Shown here in pieces: positions 60,798 to 64,000 of a DNA stretch of 64,000 bases. Under the pieces are notes generated by a model. The model was not told the DNA's origin. It worked only from the letters and a program-made list of their open reading frames with translations, and did no database searches. Where the stretch lies: the NCBI GenBank assembly GCA_019009955.1, contig CM032232.1, positions 138,260,001-138,324,000 on the forward strand, written 5' to 3'. The stretch comes from Riptortus pedestris (Eukaryota; Arthropoda; Insecta; Hemiptera; Alydidae). A program made the translations under genes and the position numbers. The number at the start of each line of letters is the position of its first letter. Position 1 is the stretch's first letter.

Positions 60798-61765
60798 TCC
60801 CTAAGAATGGAGATAGGGGTTTAATAACCGGTGAAAAGAAACTGAAATTAAAATATTGGTTCGAGTTGAGTTCACTCAGAGAAAATGTGATGCGTAGATG
60901 TGGGGGTTTTGAAATTCTAAAACCACAAAAAAAAAAGTAAATAACTCAGTTAATAATTGAGTCAAAACCAATAGTTATAGGAAATTAAAATTCCAAAAAC
61001 ATTGGTTTTATATCTACTTTTTTTGTTGCGACTCATAGAAACCGAGATATTTCGAATTTTCAATTTTTCCACCTCACTCTAAACCCCCTAAGGTATTGAT
61101 CAAATAAAAAGAATCTAAAACGGTGACGTTATGGCGATAATAATTGCATATATGTCAAAGTTAATGTTCTATGCAAACAATATTTGGAATTTGTGCTTCT
61201 CATGAAGTGGTACATGATATTTTACTATGATATTAGTAGGAATGGGGGTTAACTGATGGCAGGAATATATATAATCATTTATAGGAATTTTCCAAGACTG
61301 GTTCTATACAATCTATATAAAACATATAAAATAATGGATAATACAGCCAGCTAATTAATTCGACTTCATCTCCTACTGGATATGATAATTGTTATATTTT
61401 GACAGGGAACTAAAGTTGTTACTTTCGGCAATATTCGTCTATGCCTCTCACGTAAAACAATTTCACGAAAACAAAGGGACTAGTCACAGCATAGTTTACC
61501 TCAAATTTATATTTATACGGAAATATCTTTGTTAGTATTGGTTTTATCGAAAAAATGTAAAGAAAAATGTCAATAGTTTTTCTTTCCGGTCTAGAATATT
61601 TCTATCTATCTATTCAGCTCTGCAAGAGGTAGCAGACCTCTTTGTTTACGATTCAGACACTTTCCGTTGTAGACATTATTAACTTGTCAATTGAATGAAA
61701 AATTTCTCGTTTCCGTTTGTATTTATTCACTTAATATTCACGGTGGTGTTAACAGTATTATTTAT
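60798..61765. other. Repeat-derived sequence, poorly resolved
   Basis: Scraps of family A wording (ataactcagttaataattga, accgagatatttcgaatttt) and a block shared with 39.4-39.5 kb (tatctttgttagtattggtt). Confidence 0.35.
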
Positions 61766-61912
61766 GTATTGTAAATCTCCACGTTGGAAATCTGCTTAGT
61801 TTACGCAGCCCCTGCGTGACTGATTTTTTCATTACCTCCTGGCTAGAGAGGGTGTATATTTGAAGACATTTGTCGAAACTCTGAGCATGAGTACTGATTA
61901 GGGAAATGCGCT
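61766..61912 (+). repeat. Family A hairpin end
   Basis: cacgttggaaatctgcttag and tttacgcagcccctgcgtga, then a short piece of the other end (tcatgagt...agggaaatgcgctaa). Confidence 0.6.
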
Positions 61913-61914
61913 AA

Positions 61915-62110
61915 TAAAATTACCCCGGGGTGTTGGGAGACGGAAATAGCCGAACCTACCCGGAGATTGCCGATCCTGGAGGCGGTGGGTTTGCTCCCCT
62001 GGAGCGGGCTTCAGTCTCGGCTCAGCTCTAGTTAGGTTCGGTTGTGTGTCAGTGCTCTCATCAACAGCTCTTCGGTCCATCGTCTTATTTCCGGACATGT
62101 GAAAAAGGTT
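61915..62110. other. GC- and CpG-rich patch
   Basis: About 190 bp far more GC-rich than its surroundings with many CG dinucleotides. Could be a promoter, an LTR piece or foreign sequence; the 78-codon frame on the minus strand has no recognisable family. Confidence 0.35.
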
Positions 62111-62205
62111 AGACCATTTACATATGTTTACCATATTTAATATTATTATTTCGCCATATTTATAGCCGTTGTCATTAATTGCAGTTAAGGATAACTCCTC
62201 CCACG

Positions 62206-62218
62206 GTTGCTAGGCAAC
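62206..62218. promoter_or_regulatory. RFX-type X-box
   Basis: GTTGCTAGGCAAC, a near-perfect palindromic match to the RFX consensus, about 100 bp from the CpG-rich patch. Confidence 0.4.
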
Positions 62219-62274
62219 GATGTAAACACCCGGTTCAATGGAACGGTTTTTTTTTTCTTCGAAAATCTTGTGTT

Positions 62275-63520
62275 GTCGGGCTATCGGAGGCTGAGACTTT
62301 AGTCACGTGAGTTAATCTCCAAGATGGTAAACCTGGAGTTGTGAGTTCGATTCTCACCTGGGCAATGTGAATTTATCTACTGACAAACTCATCAATAAAA
62401 TCCTTAGATCCGCCCTCGCTAGAAAAGGGTGGTACCGTCGCGATAACCCCCTAGAAGCCCAAAGTGGAAGTTAATGATTAATTAACAAATAAACCTAGAG
62501 CGTAAGGTTTGATACCCGTCTGGACAACAGGAATTTATTTAGTGGCGAACTCATTAAATAAAAACTGTAGTCCCACGCTGACTAGAAAAGGGTGGTAACC
62601 TGTAGATAACCCGTCCCGATTGGCATTTGTAGCACAAAGAGGATTTTAATAAATAAATAACAAATACACCTAGAGTGGTGGACCCCAATCGCACCTGAGC
62701 AATAGGAATTTATTTAATGGCGACCTCGATAAATAAAATTTTCAGTCCCCTCTCTTGCTAGAAAAAGTGATAACCTGTAGATAACCAGTTCCGATCAGCC
62801 TTGGTAGCACAAAGTGGGCGTTAATAAATAAAAGAATAAACCTAATGTGATAGGTTTGATACCCACCTGAGCAATAGGAATTTATTTAATGACGACCTCG
62901 ATAAATAAAATTTTCAGACCCCTCTCTTGCTAGAAAAAGTGATAACCTGTAGATAACCAGTTCCGATTAGCCTTAGTAGCACAAAGTGGATGTTAATAAT
63001 TAAATTAAAAAATAAACCTAAAGTGATACGTTTGATACCCGTCTGGACAATAGGAATTTATTTAATGACGACCTCGATAAATAAAATCTTCAGACCCCTC
63101 TCTTGCTAGAAAAAGTGATAACCTGTAGATAGCCCGTCCCAATTAGCCTTAGTAGCACAAAGTGGACGTTGATAAATAAATAAAAAAAAACCTAAAATGA
63201 TAGGTTTGATACCCACCTGAGCAAGAGGAATTTATTTAGTGAGAAACTCGTGAATTAAAATCCTTACTCCCGCCATGGCTAGAAAAGGGTGGTAACCTGT
63301 AGATAACCCGTCCCTATTAACCTTAGTAGCACAAATTAGAAATACGTAACAAATAAGCCTAGAGTGATATGCGCGATTCTCGCCTCAGCCATAGGAGTTT
63401 ATTTAGTGACGAGCTCGTTAAATAAAACCCCTAGTCCCACCCAGGCTAGAAAAGGGTAGTAACCTGTAGATGACCCTCCCCAATTAGCCATAGTAGCAAA
63501 AAGTAGACCATAATAAGTAA
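62275..63520 (+). repeat. Tandem array of seven SINE units
   Basis: Unit 1 (62,275-62,491) has a tRNA-like head with B-box gagttcgattctcacc and the usual body. Six further units follow head to tail, starting near 62,492, 62,668, 62,841, 63,017, 63,190 and 63,357, each about 165-176 bp and each starting just before the B-box (ggtttgatacc) and ending agtggacgttaataaataa or similar. The A-box half of the head is absent in units 2-7. Confidence 0.85.
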
Positions 63521-63566
63521 ACTTATACTTCTTGTCCTGAGAAAAGTGCTGAAATTCCCCTCTTTG

Positions 63567-63665
63567 ATATATATATATATATATAAAATTTCGAACGTTT
63601 TTCATCTCCTAGGTAGGATCGAAAATCGCCTGTTGAGTACAACCCCCTTAAGGGAAATCTGCTAA
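63567..63665 (-). repeat. TA tract and family A end fragment
   Basis: TA run, then catctcctaggtaggatcga and taagggaaatctgct; the middle of the element is deleted. Confidence 0.65.
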
Positions 63666-64000
63666 AATACAAAATACAGCTGCGCATGCTTATGCAGAGA
63701 AATTTCAAAGATACGATAATTTTTTATAGTAAAGGTTCAATTTTGATTTAATCAAAAGTATTCACTGTTGCATATATTGTATAAACGAAGAAAGAATCTC
63801 ACTTTTGGAGCGTAATTGAATGTAATTGGAATCAATAAATAATATCCTTATCGCCAAAAGGGTGGTAATCTATAAATCATAAATTATCCCCTGCTTAAAT
63901 TGAGCGTGAAAAACATTTAAATGACAAAATCATTTTGTTGTGAAATCATCATTTTAGCCGTCTCTAATGAATAATACGTTGATAACAACCAGTCCTTATC
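63666..64000. other. Unrecognised sequence to window edge
   Basis: A possible scrap of SINE body (gccaaaagggtggtaatcta) near 63,855; nothing else recognised. Confidence 0.3.

Noticed and set aside
61898..62134. 78-codon minus-strand frame in the CpG-rich patch
   Set aside because: No recognisable family or promoter; the length is expected by chance in GC-rich DNA with few stop codons.

Overview
The window looks like nuclear DNA of an arthropod, most likely an insect. It is AT-rich, coding sequence is split by GT-AG introns, there are many (TA)n, (CT)n and (CA)n tracts, and the mobile elements are of kinds common in insects: R1-like LINE, Penelope, Ty3/gypsy, mariner, Helitron-like elements and a tRNA-derived SINE. 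I cannot name the species. No bacterial gene organisation, CRISPR array or functional RNA gene was seen.

One host gene dominates. Seventeen + strand exons between 13,237 and 44,146 join in phase across 16 introns into the last 1,039 residues of an adhesion G-protein-coupled receptor. Domain order is: a SEA-like remnant, two Ig domains, a hormone-receptor (HRM) domain, a GAIN domain with GPS, seven membrane segments, and a tail of about 195 residues ending in a class I PDZ ligand (KTVL). The extracellular loop 2 pattern, the HRM after Ig, and the PDZ tail point to the ADGRA (GPR124/125) group. The 5' end (start codon, signal peptide and any leucine-rich repeats) was not found. The GPS has H-K-P where self-cleaving receptors have H-L-S/T, and both cysteines of the usual TM3-ECL2 disulfide are missing, so the receptor is probably uncleaved and structurally atypical.

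Layout. 1-5.3 kb: Helitron-like repeats of two families with TA tracts. 5.6-7.3 kb: possible LTR with RFX-type X-boxes, a 233-bp tandem duplication and a 5S rRNA-derived fragment. 8.4-10.4 kb: a 625-bp (CT)n tract abutting the 3' end of a decayed R1-like LINE (minus strand). 11-13.1 kb: another Helitron-like copy and a second LINE fragment. 13.2-44.1 kb: the receptor gene, whose introns hold many TEs, including a gag-only LTR retrotransposon nested in the TA tract of another repeat (28.1-30.6 kb). 44.1-46.7 kb: 3' UTR and unrecognised flank. 46.7-48.1 kb: a hAT-like non-autonomous element with a homogeneous 36-bp minisatellite. 48.1-53.9 kb: mostly unrecognised AT-rich DNA with SINEs. 54.1-60.8 kb: dense TEs (Helentron-like copies, Penelope with inverted terminal repeats, gypsy pol, solo LTR, mariner remnant). 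61.8-64 kb: a GC-rich patch with an X-box, then seven head-to-tail SINE units.

The least ordinary non-genic structure is a roughly 600-680-bp repeat, called family A here, with more than 15 full or partial copies. Its asymmetric ends (5' terminal AGCAGATTTCCC, the same 12-mer inverted but subterminal at the 3' end, followed by a 3' stem-loop) and internal TA tract match the architecture described for Helentron-associated (HINE/DINE-1) elements. All assignments are from reading the sequence; no database search was run.
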